This document shows positions 1 through 8,601 of a stretch of DNA of 49,533 bases, one piece after another. Source of the stretch: an uncultured bacterium (GTDB lineage: Bacteria; Bacillota; Clostridia; Oscillospirales; Oscillospiraceae); contig CAMGIN010000008.1 of NCBI GenBank assembly GCA_946056135.1, positions 1 to 49,533 on the forward strand, in the 5' to 3' direction. The notes under the pieces are model-generated. The model did not search any database. It saw nothing but the letters and a program-made list of their open reading frames with translations, and was not told the origin of the DNA. The translations under genes and the position numbers were made by a program. How positions within the stretch are numbered: the first letter of the stretch is position 1; every line of letters begins with the position of its first letter.

Positions 1-30
1 ATTTGAAACCTTATGAAACCATGTGAAACC
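1..30. repeat. Three 10-bp tandem repeats ending in TGAAACC
   Basis: The heptamer TGAAACC occurs at 4-10, 14-20 and 24-30 with an exact 10-bp period, just beyond the stop codon of the recombinase remnant. It may continue outside the window. It could be part of an element end or a phased protein-binding site; neither can be decided here. Confidence 0.5.
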
Positions 31-42
31 GTATCACAATTA

Positions 43-699
43 TCAACTGTTGCCAGTTTTACTCGAGTTCAAGCCGTCTTGGGCTCGGGTTTCTTTTTTC
101 CCTTTTCTTCTGGATTTTGCTTTCCTTTGTTCTTTTCTATGTAGTTTCAACAAAATATTATATCCATATTGGCCTTTTTCCCTTGTGCGATTTTGGGGGT
201 CATTTTTCTCGCACATTTTTTCGATATAAAATGTATGTAACCCGTCGAGTGCGGGTTTGTCCATGGTCTGAGACGGGATCATGAGATTGTTGGGGACATT
301 GTTCAGATGGATTTCCACATAATTCGGGTACACCAAAACCTTGTCCAGGTACAGGTTGATGATCTGCTCCATCTGTGGCAAGGTGCCGCTGTGGAACATT
401 TTCTGTGCCTGCCGGAACGCTGTGCGGATTGCCTCCTCGTCCAGATCATCCTCTTTCGTCCCCCGTTCCTCTTCCTGAATCTGAACATCCAACAGTTCCT
501 TTTCGCGCTCCAACTGGGTAAGCTGGGTTACCAGCGCAGCACTGCCCGTATTGGCAATGATATTGACAATATTAGCGATTTTCTGCTCCACGGTTTTCAG
601 GTTCTGCCGAATGGTACGAATCTTATCTTTATCCTCCCCATCCTCCTGCTGGCACAGCTCCCGGTAGCAACGTCTATTGTCGCACAACTTGAGAAGCAA
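43..699 (-). pseudogene. C-terminal fragment of a large serine recombinase
   Basis: The 218-residue frame has a central charged coiled coil (about residues 20-80), then the pattern DLDEEAIRTAFRQAQKMF and a basic tail. This resembles the part that follows the zinc-ribbon in large serine recombinases of clostridial mobile elements. The catalytic N-terminal domain and the recombinase and zinc-ribbon domains are absent: going upstream, the frame meets a stop at 724-726 and the next 200 bp hold no recombinase sequence. The apparent start is a TTG at 699 without a convincing ribosome site. I read it as the remnant of a decayed or excised integrative element, not a working gene. An unrelated small coiled-coil protein is the alternative. 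Confidence 0.6.
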
Positions 700-782
700 A
701 GCGAGGTACCAGTTGTTGAGCGTTTACTTCTCCTCGAATAGTTTTAACCTCTTCGGCAAGGTAGACGGCTATGTACCGAAAA

Positions 783-817
783 TAGGAAAACCGCCTACTT
801 GCAGAACAAGTAAGCGG
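783..817 (-). terminator. Terminator downstream of yaaA
   Basis: An 11-bp stem with one mismatch (791-801 with 807-817, loop CAGAA) is followed on the minus strand by TTTTCCTATT. It sits about 110 bp past the yaaA stop and would end the bcp-yaaA transcript. Confidence 0.6.
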
Positions 818-927
818 TCACGGTATGCATTAGATTCCTTCCCAGAGGCAAAACCTATTTTGCTATTGCGAGTCAGCTGCGAAATCAAAAGGCTGGCCAA
901 TCCGTGATAGCATAACACCATATTCCT

Positions 928-1680
928 TTATGATACCCTGTCACGAAGGAAAATGTAAGTGATGTCGTCCGAACGGGATTCATCGAAGTGGTAATTCAGA
1001 CGATTAAAAGACTTGACCTGCTCCGGGACACTGACTTGATTCTGCGCCATATATCGCACCATCTCACCCCGAGCCATCTTGCACATGGTTCCTTTTTCGA
1101 TCACCTTGCCGTCCTTTTCTTCGCCAAATGCACAGGTGATGAAACGGAGGTCATCCGGCAGGTATTTGGACACACAGATGCTGTATTCCTTGGATGCCAG
1201 ATTGAGAATGCAATCCGTTTCCCCAAAGAGGTTTTGTGCAAGGCGGTCACCCCAATAGGTATACAGGTCTTTGCACTCCCCTATTTTCAGCTTTGCCTGC
1301 ATTTCCAGACGATAGGGCGTTACCCCATCAAAGGGACGCAGAATGCCATAGAACCCGGACAAAATACGAAGATGCTCCTGAATATAGGCGTATTCCTGAT
1401 CCGTGAACACGCCGGGAGCCATGTACTGATACTGGATGCCCTCATAGGCCAGCACCGCCGGGGTCAGGCGCTTGTGCAGATCCATATCCTGTAACCGCCG
1501 GATATTCAACTGCGCAATCTGGTCGTTGCACTTCCAGAGCTTTTTCAGTTCCTCATAGGACATACTCTGTAGCTGACCGCAGATTTCCTCCGTATTGGGA
1601 AGAAATTCCGGCAGATTGCGGTATGGAAAGCTGTCCGTATCCACATTCATCTTCTTTGCCGGGGAAATGATGATTCTCAT
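928..1680 (-). CDS. yaaA: Peroxide stress protein YaaA
   Basis: The 250-residue product starts MRIIISPAKKM and has the length of the YaaA (DUF328/UPF0246) family. It also carries the family segments YGILRPFDGVTPYRLEM and NLASKEYS. YaaA limits hydrogen-peroxide damage in Escherichia coli, probably by lowering free intracellular iron, and it binds DNA. It is cytoplasmic with no signal peptide. It follows bcp by only 3 bp on the same strand, so the two are almost certainly cotranscribed from the promoter at 2185-2213. A thiol peroxidase upstream fits a peroxide-defence unit. Identification is firm; the exact biochemical role is that known for the family. Confidence 0.93.
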   Translation of the reverse strand: MRIIISPAKKMNVDTDSFPYRNLPEFLPNTEEICGQLQSMSYEELKKLWKCNDQIAQLNIRRLQDMDLHKRLTPAVLAYEGIQYQYMAPGVFTDQEYAYIQEHLRILSGFYGILRPFDGVTPYRLEMQAKLKIGECKDLYTYWGDRLAQNLFGETDCILNLASKEYSICVSKYLPDDLRFITCAFGEEKDGKVIEKGTMCKMARGEMVRYMAQNQVSVPEQVKSFNRLNYHFDESRSDDITYIFLRDRVS

Positions 1681-1683
1681 GCC

Positions 1684-2148
1684 TTACTGCTCCCCTGCCA
1701 GGTACGCCAGGATTTCTGCGGCATTGGTATCTGGCTTGACTTTGGGCATGACTTTTTCGATTATGCCCTGTTCATTGATAATGTACGTCGTCCGAACCAC
1801 ACCCATGCTCACCTTGCCGTAGAGCTTCTTTTCCTGCCAGACACCATAGGCCTGAATCGCCTGCAATTCCGGGTCGGACAGGAGAATATAGGGCAGGTCG
1901 TACTTCTGGGCAAATTTCAGGTGGGAGGCAACGGAATCCTTACTGATACCGATGACAACAACATCCAATGCCTTGAACTGCTCATAGCTTGCGGCAAAGG
2001 CGCAGGCTTGCCGGGTGCAGCCGGGGGTATTGTCCTTTGGGTAGAAATACAGGACGACTTTTCTACCCGTAAAATCCGACAGGCGGACAGGATTTCCATT
2101 ATTATCCAGGAGGCTAAAATCCGGCGCTTTCATTTGGGCTTCCAGCAT
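1684..2148 (-). CDS. bcp: Thioredoxin-dependent thiol peroxidase (Bcp/PrxQ)
   Basis: This 154-residue peroxiredoxin would reduce hydrogen peroxide and organic hydroperoxides with electrons from thioredoxin. The motif YPKDNTPGCTRQACAF contains the peroxidatic cysteine in PGCT and a second cysteine five residues later, the arrangement of the atypical two-Cys PrxQ group. The length is typical. The ATG at 2148 is preceded by AAAGGAG at good spacing; a later in-frame ATG at residue 6 has no such site. It is the first gene of a two-gene unit with yaaA. It has no signal peptide, so it acts in the cytoplasm. Confidence 0.94.
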   Translation of the reverse strand: MLEAQMKAPDFSLLDNNGNPVRLSDFTGRKVVLYFYPKDNTPGCTRQACAFAASYEQFKALDVVVIGISKDSVASHLKFAQKYDLPYILLSDPELQAIQAYGVWQEKKLYGKVSMGVVRTTYIINEQGIIEKVMPKVKPDTNAAEILAYLAGEQ

Positions 2149-2184
2149 AGTGAATTCTCCTTTGCGAAAAAATTATTATGAAGT

Positions 2185-2213
2185 ATCATAGCAAGAAACA
2201 GCAAGAATTGCAA
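2185..2213 (-). promoter_or_regulatory. Promoter of bcp-yaaA
   Basis: On the minus strand TTGCAA (2208-2213) and TATGAT (2185-2190) are separated by exactly 17 bp, about 40 bp upstream of the bcp start. No peroxide-regulator box was recognised. The remaining 2214-2381 stretch is AT-rich spacer with no supported gene. Confidence 0.65.
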
Positions 2214-2381
2214 GAGAATCAATGCAATGGCATGGTTGTGAGTAATGTGGTTCAACCAAAGAACAATGGAACAAATTACAATGAAATACTTAAGATATTC
2301 TTGTCATGGCGTCAAAATGTTCCTATTTCCGTTTCCAAACAGCAGCAGCTTTTGGCTGTGCCGGTTTTCGTTACCACTACA

Positions 2382-3605
2382 TTATGCGGGAAAAGAAGCC
2401 ATCACCGTCAGGCTGCTTTTCTCCTTGCTCTGGGCCTGGAGCTTGCCGCTGTGGGCTGTTACAATGGCTTTGGCAAGAGAGAGTCCGATGCCGTAGCCGC
2501 TGGTCTGAGAGCTGCGGGAGGGATCCATTCGGTAAAACCGCTCAAACAGCAGCGGCAGTTCTTCCTTTGCAATCGGAGCTAGCGTTTCGTTGGTTACGGA
2601 CAATACCACGGTCTTTCCCTGTTTGAACGCCGACAGATAGATGGTGCTGCCCTCCGGTGAATATTTCAGGGCGTTGTCCAGGAGTATTCCGACCAGTTGT
2701 TCGATGCCCTTTTCATTGCCTTTCAGAGATAGCATGGGCTGGATGGAGAGCACCAGGTTTTTTCTCTGGGTTTGGGCTGGGGCCTGGAAGGATGCCGCCG
2801 CTTCGCTGACCACATCGGAGAAGGGAAACACGATCATGGGCATGGTCTCCCCCGCTTCCTCCATCCGGGACAGCGTGACCAGCCCCTTCGTCAGCACTGT
2901 GAGCCGCTCCACCTGCTTGCGGATGTCCTCCAGCCATTCGTTTTCCCCCAAGTCCATGGCCAGCACATCCGCATCGGCGCTGATAATGGTCAGAGGCGTT
3001 TTCAGCTCATGCCCCGCATCGGTGATAAAACGCTTCTGCTTCTCATAGCTTTCGGACACAGGCCGGATAATCCGTTTGGAAAAGAGCGCAATCAGTAAAA
3101 ACACCACCAGAAATCCCGCCAAGGAGATCCCCATACTGGCCAGCAGAAAGCGGCGGCAGGAATCCAGCTTTCTTCCGCAGTCCAGGAAAATCAGCCGCAC
3201 AGTCCCCTCGCCCGCTTTTACAAAGTAGCGGAAATCGCCGACAAATCCTTTCTCGTTTTCAAGTACCGACTGGGCAATGGAAACCGCCTCCGTCTGATCC
3301 ACGGTGACGATCCGGCTGGTATTCACCTGGATCAGGCTCCCGTCACTACTGAACAAAACAGTAAAATATCTCGTCTCGTAGGGCACTTCCAGGGACATAT
3401 CGGGCGGCAGCCGGTTTCCCCTTCCCTCTCCCTGGTTTCTGGGAAAGGCGCCTTTGTTTTCGGACAAAATTGTCAGCAGCCCGTCGGCATCCCGGACAAC
3501 ACTGTAAAAATTTACCGCGTTGGCGCCAATGATAATGACCGACAGCACCAGCAGAAGGGCGGACATGGACAGCAAAATCAGTTTTCTCCGCAGCTTTCGA
3601 ATCAT
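2382..3605 (-). CDS. Two-component sensor histidine kinase
   Basis: The 407-residue membrane kinase has an N-terminal transmembrane helix (about 6-28), a short extracytoplasmic sensor region, and a second helix (about 152-176). The dimerisation box follows, with the phospho-acceptor histidine in DAGHELKTPLT (His 199). The C-terminal ATPase has the N box LLDNALKYS and G box YGIGLSLAKAIV. I chose the ATG at 3605 because GGAGG lies 7 nt upstream and it overlaps the stop of the response regulator as ATGA; the open frame runs 34 codons further upstream without support. The extracytoplasmic part is only about 125 residues, so the signal is unknown. It pairs with the regulator directly upstream. Confidence 0.93.
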   Translation of the reverse strand: MIRKLRRKLILLSMSALLLVLSVIIIGANAVNFYSVVRDADGLLTILSENKGAFPRNQGEGRGNRLPPDMSLEVPYETRYFTVLFSSDGSLIQVNTSRIVTVDQTEAVSIAQSVLENEKGFVGDFRYFVKAGEGTVRLIFLDCGRKLDSCRRFLLASMGISLAGFLVVFLLIALFSKRIIRPVSESYEKQKRFITDAGHELKTPLTIISADADVLAMDLGENEWLEDIRKQVERLTVLTKGLVTLSRMEEAGETMPMIVFPFSDVVSEAAASFQAPAQTQRKNLVLSIQPMLSLKGNEKGIEQLVGILLDNALKYSPEGSTIYLSAFKQGKTVVLSVTNETLAPIAKEELPLLFERFYRMDPSRSSQTSGYGIGLSLAKAIVTAHSGKLQAQSKEKSSLTVMASFPA

Positions 3606-4273
3606 GGACATACCTCCAAAGAGTAGCCCAGATTCCGGGCAACCTTGATCTGAATGTTGGCATGGAGCGCACTGAGCTTTTTGCGCAGATAGGAGATATA
3701 CACCCATACCACATTGATCTCCGCGTCGCAGTCAAAGCCCCAGATTTTTTCCAGAAACCGCTCCGTGGGGATCAGCCGGTGGGGATTGCGCATGAGCATC
3801 TCCATCATTTGAAATTCCTTGTTGGCCAGCCGGAAGCTCCCGGTGGGAGACGACAGGGCGAAGGTGGCTCTGTCCAGGGTGATGTTGCCGAAGGTCATAC
3901 GGGTATCTTCGGTATTCTGCGCTCTGGTCATGGCCCGGAGCCTGGCAAGCAGCTCCCGGGTGTCAAAGGGCTTGGTCAGGTAGTCGTTGGCCCCACTGTC
4001 CAGACCCAGAACCTTGTCGTCCACCTCCGCCTTTGCCGTCAGCAGAAGCACTGGAATCCCACTGCCCTGCTGACGCAGGGTTTTCAGCACGGTAATGCCA
4101 TCCATCTTGGGCATCATGATATCCAGGATGGCAGCGTCATACGCTCCGGACTGAAGATACGCCAGGGCATCCTCCCCGTCATAAACCGCGTCCGCGGTAT
4201 AATTATTCTTTTCCAGGATCTTCACCAGGGCACGGGCCAAAGAACGTTCATCCTCCGCCAGCAGCACATGCAT
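3602..4273 (-). CDS. OmpR-family response regulator
   Basis: This 223-residue regulator has an N-terminal receiver domain (acidic LLAEDE, phospho-acceptor in AILDIMMPKMDG, conserved LLLTAKAEVDDKV and KPFDTRELLARL). It is joined to a C-terminal winged-helix DNA-binding domain with NVVWVYISYLRKKL. It would be phosphorylated by the kinase encoded next, whose start overlaps its stop. I prefer the ATG at 4273 (MHVLLAEDE) to the in-frame GTG at 4282, because AAAGGGG is well placed for the ATG. It lies 84 bp behind the DUF1700 gene on the same strand and may be read from the padR promoter as well as its own. Target genes cannot be told from sequence. Confidence 0.94.
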   Translation of the reverse strand: MHVLLAEDERSLARALVKILEKNNYTADAVYDGEDALAYLQSGAYDAAILDIMMPKMDGITVLKTLRQQGSGIPVLLLTAKAEVDDKVLGLDSGANDYLTKPFDTRELLARLRAMTRAQNTEDTRMTFGNITLDRATFALSSPTGSFRLANKEFQMMEMLMRNPHRLIPTERFLEKIWGFDCDAEINVVWVYISYLRKKLSALHANIQIKVARNLGYSLEVCP

Positions 4274-4357
4274 AGAGACCACCCCTTTCTATTCTCTGAC
4301 TGTATCGTAAACCGCCAACATTAAGCGGAATTAAAATCTGAATACCTCTTTGCCAGG

Positions 4358-4861
4358 TTACGGCTTTCTTTTGCATCTTCGCAGGCAGAGAAAACCGGTC
4401 ACGCCGATCACCAGCAGCAGAAGCATCAGGAATACATCCCAGTCAAAGCTGCTTTTCGCCGTTACAAAAATCGCCGTAGGACCATCTGCACCACCGATAA
4501 TTCCCACCGAAGCGCTTTTTGACGGATAAAGCGCCGCACCGACGATTGCACCGCAGAGCCACATCACCAGCTTGTTCAGCACCAGCCATCCGCCAGACAC
4601 CACTGCTATCGTCAGGAATACGAACCGCAAGGGGCTTTTCTGATACGTATATTCCTTCATTTGCTCGTTTAAATCCGCCGCCGCCATTTTGGGGCTGCCA
4701 TACTCTGCAAAGATTTCCTCATCCGTCATTCCAGCTTCTGCCCGGGCGGATATCGCGCTTACGAAATCACTCATGACCCGTTCCTTTACATCCTTCGGCA
4801 GATTCAGCCGCCGCCGGACTCCACGGAGATAGCGTTTGCGTTTCTTTTCCGATTCTGTCAT
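4358..4861 (-). CDS. DUF1700/HAAS-type membrane protein with a GIIGGADGPT motif
   Basis: The 167-residue protein has an N-terminal helical cytosolic part (1-75) with the pattern LPKDVKERVMSDF...EEIFAEYGSPKMAAADL typical of DUF1700/HAAS proteins paired with PadR regulators. A hydrophobic segment (79-112) and a second helix (142-162) follow, ending in a basic tail. Between them, residues 118-134 read SVGIIGGADGPTAIFVT. This matches a signature of the beta subunit of sodium-pumping decarboxylases (OadB/GcdB), although the rest of that large protein is absent. It is therefore not a decarboxylase subunit; the motif may be a borrowed membrane-re-entrant or ion-binding element. Its start overlaps the padR stop by 4 bp, implying translational coupling. 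Confidence 0.8.
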   Translation of the reverse strand: MTESEKKRKRYLRGVRRRLNLPKDVKERVMSDFVSAISARAEAGMTDEEIFAEYGSPKMAAADLNEQMKEYTYQKSPLRFVFLTIAVVSGGWLVLNKLVMWLCGAIVGAALYPSKSASVGIIGGADGPTAIFVTAKSSFDWDVFLMLLLLVIGVTGFLCLRRCKRKP

Positions 4862-5205
4862 CGTTGATTGTCTCCTTCCAAAAAAATGTCCACCGTTTCC
4901 TCAAAATCCCGCCACAGGACCTGCCGCCGGAGATTTTCTTCCCTGCCGGTCTCTGTGGCCTCGTACAGCTTCTTGGGCGCCGTTCTCCCCTCGCCCTGGC
5001 TCCAAGTGGCCCGGATCATGCCCTCATCCTCCAGGCGGTAGAGGATGGGATAGAGGGTTCCTTCCTTCAGGGCGAAGCGTCCATTGGAGCGCTTCTTCAG
5101 CTTGGACAGCAGGGCATAACCATAGGTCGGTTCCGCGCAGATGAGCTTCAGCACCAGCATTTCCAGCACACCCTTTTTCAGCTGTTGGAGAAATCTGTCT
5201 TCCAC
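4858..5205 (-). CDS. PadR-family transcriptional regulator
   Basis: A 115-residue winged-helix protein with the PadR signature KGVLEMLVLKLI...TYGYALLSKLK, the recognition region LKEGTLYPILYRLEDEGMI and KLYEATETGRE. The GTG start at 5205 is preceded by AGAGGTGA. Such regulators commonly repress their own operon together with a DUF1700 partner, which is exactly the gene that overlaps its end. The strong promoter at 5256-5284 and the AT-rich palindrome-like leader at 5221-5250 are the likely site of autoregulation (inference). The effector is unknown; family members respond to phenolics, antibiotics or envelope stress. Confidence 0.92.
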   Translation of the reverse strand: MEDRFLQQLKKGVLEMLVLKLICAEPTYGYALLSKLKKRSNGRFALKEGTLYPILYRLEDEGMIRATWSQGEGRTAPKKLYEATETGREENLRRQVLWRDFEETVDIFLEGDNQR

Positions 5206-5255
5206 AGAGTCACCTCTTTACTTTAATTTAATATTTAGTATTGCTAGGTGATTAC

Positions 5256-5284
5256 AGTATAACAGGCAGAAATTGGATTGTCAA
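5256..5284 (-). promoter_or_regulatory. Strong promoter of the padR operon
   Basis: The minus strand reads TTGACA (5279-5284), a 17-bp spacer and TATACT (5256-5261), close to the sigma-A consensus. Downstream, the AT-rich leader (ACTAAATATTAAAT) between the start point and the ribosome site is a candidate PadR operator. On the opposite strand TATACT at 5363-5368, 27 bp before the VTC gene, is a weaker -10 candidate without a good -35. Confidence 0.8.
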
Positions 5285-5394
5285 GAACAATGATCCCTTT
5301 TTCGGTTCGTGAGGACTTCCAAAAAATTTTAGTGATTTAAACTCCGTATTAGGTTTGTCCTATATACTTTCCCTGCAAAAGGAGGGCAAACCAT

Positions 5395-6114
5395 ATGGCA
5401 TATCAAAGCGTTTTCAAGCGCTGGGAACTGAAATACCTGCTTACCCTGGAACAAAAAGAGCGCATTCTTCAGGTCATGTCACCTTACATGGCACTGGACG
5501 AATACGGACGCACTACCATTCGGAATCTGTATTACGACACAGAAACCTACCGCCTGGCCCGGCATTCCATGGAGAAACCCATCTATAAGGAGAAGCTTCG
5601 GATTCGCAGCTATGCCCAGGCAGAGCCCGCCAGCCCGGTCTTCGTGGAGCTGAAAAAGAAATACCAGTCCATTGTTTACAAGCGCCGCCTGTGCTTCCCG
5701 GAGGCAGACGCCATGGCCTGGGTGTCCGGTACCCAGGAACGGGAAACCAACAGCCAGATTTCCCAGGAAATCAGCTGCTTCCTAAGCTATTACGAATCTC
5801 TGCATCCCACGATTTTCCTGTCCTATGACCGGGAAGCGTACTACGCAAAGGACGGCAGCGATTTGCGGATTACCTTTGATGAAGCAATCCTGGCCCGCCG
5901 GGAAGCGCTGTCCCTGGAAGCCCCGGTTTGGGGTACACCTCTGCTGGATGGAGACAAGGTGCTCATGGAAATCAAATGCTCCGCCGGCATCCCATTGTGG
6001 ATGACGCGGACCCTGTCCCGGGAACAGCTCTACAAGACATCCTATTCCAAATACGGCGCTGCCTACAAAACCCTGATCTATCCCACTTTGAAGGAGGAAT
6101 TTTCCCATGCCTGA
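5395..6114 (+). CDS. VTC-domain (polyphosphate polymerase-like) protein
   Basis: The 239-residue soluble protein starts with KRWELKYLLT and continues with NLYYDTETYRLARHSMEKP, YKEKLRIRSY, FVELKKKY and LMEIKCSAGIPLWM. These basic strands line the tunnel of VTC-type triphosphate-tunnel enzymes, which make inorganic polyphosphate from ATP. Bacterial members occur next to DUF4956 membrane proteins and CotH or beta-helix surface proteins, as here. AGGAGG precedes the ATG. Its stop overlaps the next gene by 8 bp, so the products are probably made together. Catalysis is inferred from fold signatures; the physiological product in bacteria is not established. Confidence 0.88.
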   Translation: MAYQSVFKRWELKYLLTLEQKERILQVMSPYMALDEYGRTTIRNLYYDTETYRLARHSMEKPIYKEKLRIRSYAQAEPASPVFVELKKKYQSIVYKRRLCFPEADAMAWVSGTQERETNSQISQEISCFLSYYESLHPTIFLSYDREAYYAKDGSDLRITFDEAILARREALSLEAPVWGTPLLDGDKVLMEIKCSAGIPLWMTRTLSREQLYKTSYSKYGAAYKTLIYPTLKEEFSHA

Positions 6115-6802
6115 TTCTGTTTTTCGAGGATTATTTGATACCAACATGACCCAGGTGATCGGCCTGATGGATTTTCTGCTGTGCGTCGGCACAAGTCTGA
6201 TCCTGGGCCTGATCCTGGCCTTTGCCCACATGTACCGCGCCCGCTATACCAGAAGCTTTGTCGTCACCCTGGCGCTGCTGCCTGCCGTGGTCTGCGTGGT
6301 CATCATGATGGTCAACGGCAACATCGGCGCAGGTGTGGCCGTAGCCGGAACCTTTGGCCTGGTGCGTTTCCGCTCCGTTCCCGGAACCGCCCGGGAGATT
6401 CTGATGCTGTTTCTTGCCATGGCCGCCGGACTGCTCACCGGCATGGGATATCTGGCCCTCGCCTTCCTGTTCACCATGACACTGTGCGGCTGTAGCCTGC
6501 TGTACCAGCGGTTAGGACTGGGTGCGGAGAAAAACAGCGCCAAATATAAGACCATGAACATCACCATTCCCGAGGATTTGGACTACAGCGGCGTATTTGA
6601 GGATATCTTCCAGGAATACGCTGCCGCCTGGGAGCTGGTCCGGGTGAAAACCACCGATATGGGTAGCCTGTTCCGGCTGACCTATGAGCTGCAGCTGCGG
6701 GATGAGGGGAAGGAAAAGGAAATGATCGACAAACTCCGCTGCCGCAACGGTAACCTAGAAATTTCCGTTTCCCGTCAGGAAACCGCAGCCGTGGAACTGT
6801 GA
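6107..6802 (+). CDS. DUF4956 membrane protein
   Basis: A 231-residue protein with about four transmembrane helices in its first 140 residues and the conserved stretch NIGAGVAVAGTFGLVRFRS typical of DUF4956. A soluble C-terminal domain of about 80 residues (from MNITIPEDLDYSG) resembles a small ferredoxin-fold regulatory domain. It overlaps the VTC gene by 8 bp and is followed after 15 bp by the beta-helix lipoprotein. The recurrent pairing with VTC proteins suggests it is the membrane partner of a polymer-making or surface-assembly unit; its function is otherwise unknown. Ribosome site AAGGAGG lies ahead of the ATG. Confidence 0.88.
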   Translation: MPDSVFRGLFDTNMTQVIGLMDFLLCVGTSLILGLILAFAHMYRARYTRSFVVTLALLPAVVCVVIMMVNGNIGAGVAVAGTFGLVRFRSVPGTAREILMLFLAMAAGLLTGMGYLALAFLFTMTLCGCSLLYQRLGLGAEKNSAKYKTMNITIPEDLDYSGVFEDIFQEYAAAWELVRVKTTDMGSLFRLTYELQLRDEGKEKEMIDKLRCRNGNLEISVSRQETAAVEL

Positions 6803-6817
6803 AAACAGGAGGATCAC

Positions 6818-8560
6818 ATGAAAAAGAAACCATTTCTGACAGGACTCGCCATTTTGACCCTGCTGTTTTCCGGCTGTGAAAAACAGATCACCGAAGTCAT
6901 CGCTACCGATATGAACGGCACTGTTTCCTCCGTCCCATTTTCTGAAACCAGTACGGAAGAAAATGCCGTATCTACCCTTGATGCATCGGATTTCTTCTCT
7001 GCCCGGGATTTTGAAGTGGGCTATGACGAAACGGAAAGCGCCGTTATCCAGCTGAACGGCACCTCCGCCGTCTGCGATTCCGACGCGGTCAAGATCAGCG
7101 GCAGCACCGTCACCATTCTGGATGAGGGGACTTACATTCTCTCCGGCACCCTGGAGGACGGCAGGATCGTTGTGGACGCTGAGAAAACGGACAAAACCCA
7201 GCTGGTACTAAACGGCGTCTCCATTCACTGCGAAACCTCCGCCCCCATCTATGTCCTGCAAGCGGACAAGGTATTTATCACCTTGGCTGAGGGCACAGAG
7301 AACACCCTGTCCAACGGCGGAACCTTTACCGCCATCGATGACAACAACATCGACGCCGTGATCTTCTCTAAGGATGACCTGACCCTGAACGGTTCCGGAA
7401 GTCTGACCATTGCGTCTCCGGCGGGACACGGCATTGTTTCCAAGGACTCCCTGACCATAACCAGTGGCACCTATACCATCACCGCCGCGTCCCATGCCCT
7501 GTCCGGAAAAGACGATGTCAGCGTCGCCAACGCCTCCCTTGCACTGAACTCCGGCAAGGATGGGATTCACGCGGAAAACAATGAGGACCCGGAGCTGGGC
7601 ACCGTCTATATCCAGAACGGCAACTTCCAAATCACAGCGCAGGGAGACGGCATCAGCGCCGCCGCGGACATGCGGATTGAGGGCGGAACCTTCGCCCTGG
7701 TCACCGGCGGCGGCAGTGAAAACAGCGCCCAGCAGACCTCCGCCTCTTGGGGTGGCTTCTCCGGCGGCGGAAAACACAGCGACAATGGTATGGGCAACGC
7801 CAAACCCTTTGGTGATTCTGTTTCCAGAGACCGTTCTGGCGGCAAGCCAACGGACGGCAATATGGTTTCCATGGACGGGGCAATGGTTTCGGAATCCCCG
7901 GAAACTGCGGACAGCAGCGAAGACAGCGCCAAGGGCATCAAGGCAGGCGGTAATCTGACCATCAACGGCGGCACCTTCTCCATCGACTCCGCTGACGACG
8001 CCGTCCATTCCAACGCCGATCTGACGGTCAGCGGCGGCACCTTTGCCATTGCCACCGGAGACGATGGCTTCCACGCGGATGACACCCTGAATGTCTATAC
8101 CGGGACCATTCAAATCCGCCAGAGCTATGAAGGCTTGGAGGCCCTGCACCTGAATATCTTCGGCGGAGATATTGCCGTCACTTCCTCCGACGATGGTCTG
8201 AACGCCGCAGGCGGTACAGATGCCAGCGGTATGGGCGGCCGGGGCGGAGACAAATTCGGAGGCCGGAGCAGTACTTCCGGCGGAAGCATCTCCATCTCCG
8301 GCGGCACCTTCCTGGGAACCGGCTCCTCCGGCATGGCTCAGAGCTTCAGCGAAGCCGGTCAGGGGGGCATCAGCGTCAATGCAGGCAGCTGCCCCGCCGG
8401 AACGGAAATCCTCCTTACGGACGCTTCCGGCAAAGTCCTGCTGCAAGCATCCCCGGAGGAATCCTTCTCCGTAATCATCTTCAGCAGCCCGGAGCTGGTC
8501 AAAGGGGAGACTTACACTCTCACTGTCGGCAGCTCCTCCGGCGAATTCACCGCAAGCTGA
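6818..8560 (+). CDS. Cthe_2159-like beta-helix carbohydrate-binding lipoprotein
   Basis: The 580-residue product has a lipoprotein signal peptide ending in the lipobox LLFSGC, so it should be anchored outside the membrane. The mature part is a run of beta-helix turns (repeated patterns GGTFTI, GDDGFHADDTL, SADDAVHSNADLTVSGG, SSDDGLNAAGG) rich in Gly, Ser, Asp and Thr. This is characteristic of the Cthe_2159 family (DUF4353), which includes a calcium-binding cellulose and pectin binder. A low-complexity Gly/Ser insert lies near residues 300-370. It ends the VTC-DUF4956 operon and may be the surface effector of that cassette. The ligand cannot be predicted. Confidence 0.87.
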   Translation: MKKKPFLTGLAILTLLFSGCEKQITEVIATDMNGTVSSVPFSETSTEENAVSTLDASDFFSARDFEVGYDETESAVIQLNGTSAVCDSDAVKISGSTVTILDEGTYILSGTLEDGRIVVDAEKTDKTQLVLNGVSIHCETSAPIYVLQADKVFITLAEGTENTLSNGGTFTAIDDNNIDAVIFSKDDLTLNGSGSLTIASPAGHGIVSKDSLTITSGTYTITAASHALSGKDDVSVANASLALNSGKDGIHAENNEDPELGTVYIQNGNFQITAQGDGISAAADMRIEGGTFALVTGGGSENSAQQTSASWGGFSGGGKHSDNGMGNAKPFGDSVSRDRSGGKPTDGNMVSMDGAMVSESPETADSSEDSAKGIKAGGNLTINGGTFSIDSADDAVHSNADLTVSGGTFAIATGDDGFHADDTLNVYTGTIQIRQSYEGLEALHLNIFGGDIAVTSSDDGLNAAGGTDASGMGGRGGDKFGGRSSTSGGSISISGGTFLGTGSSGMAQSFSEAGQGGISVNAGSCPAGTEILLTDASGKVLLQASPEESFSVIIFSSPELVKGETYTLTVGSSSGEFTAS

Positions 8561-8601
8561 CAAAACAACACCCCGAGATCGGGCAATGTCCGTAAAATTT
8601 T

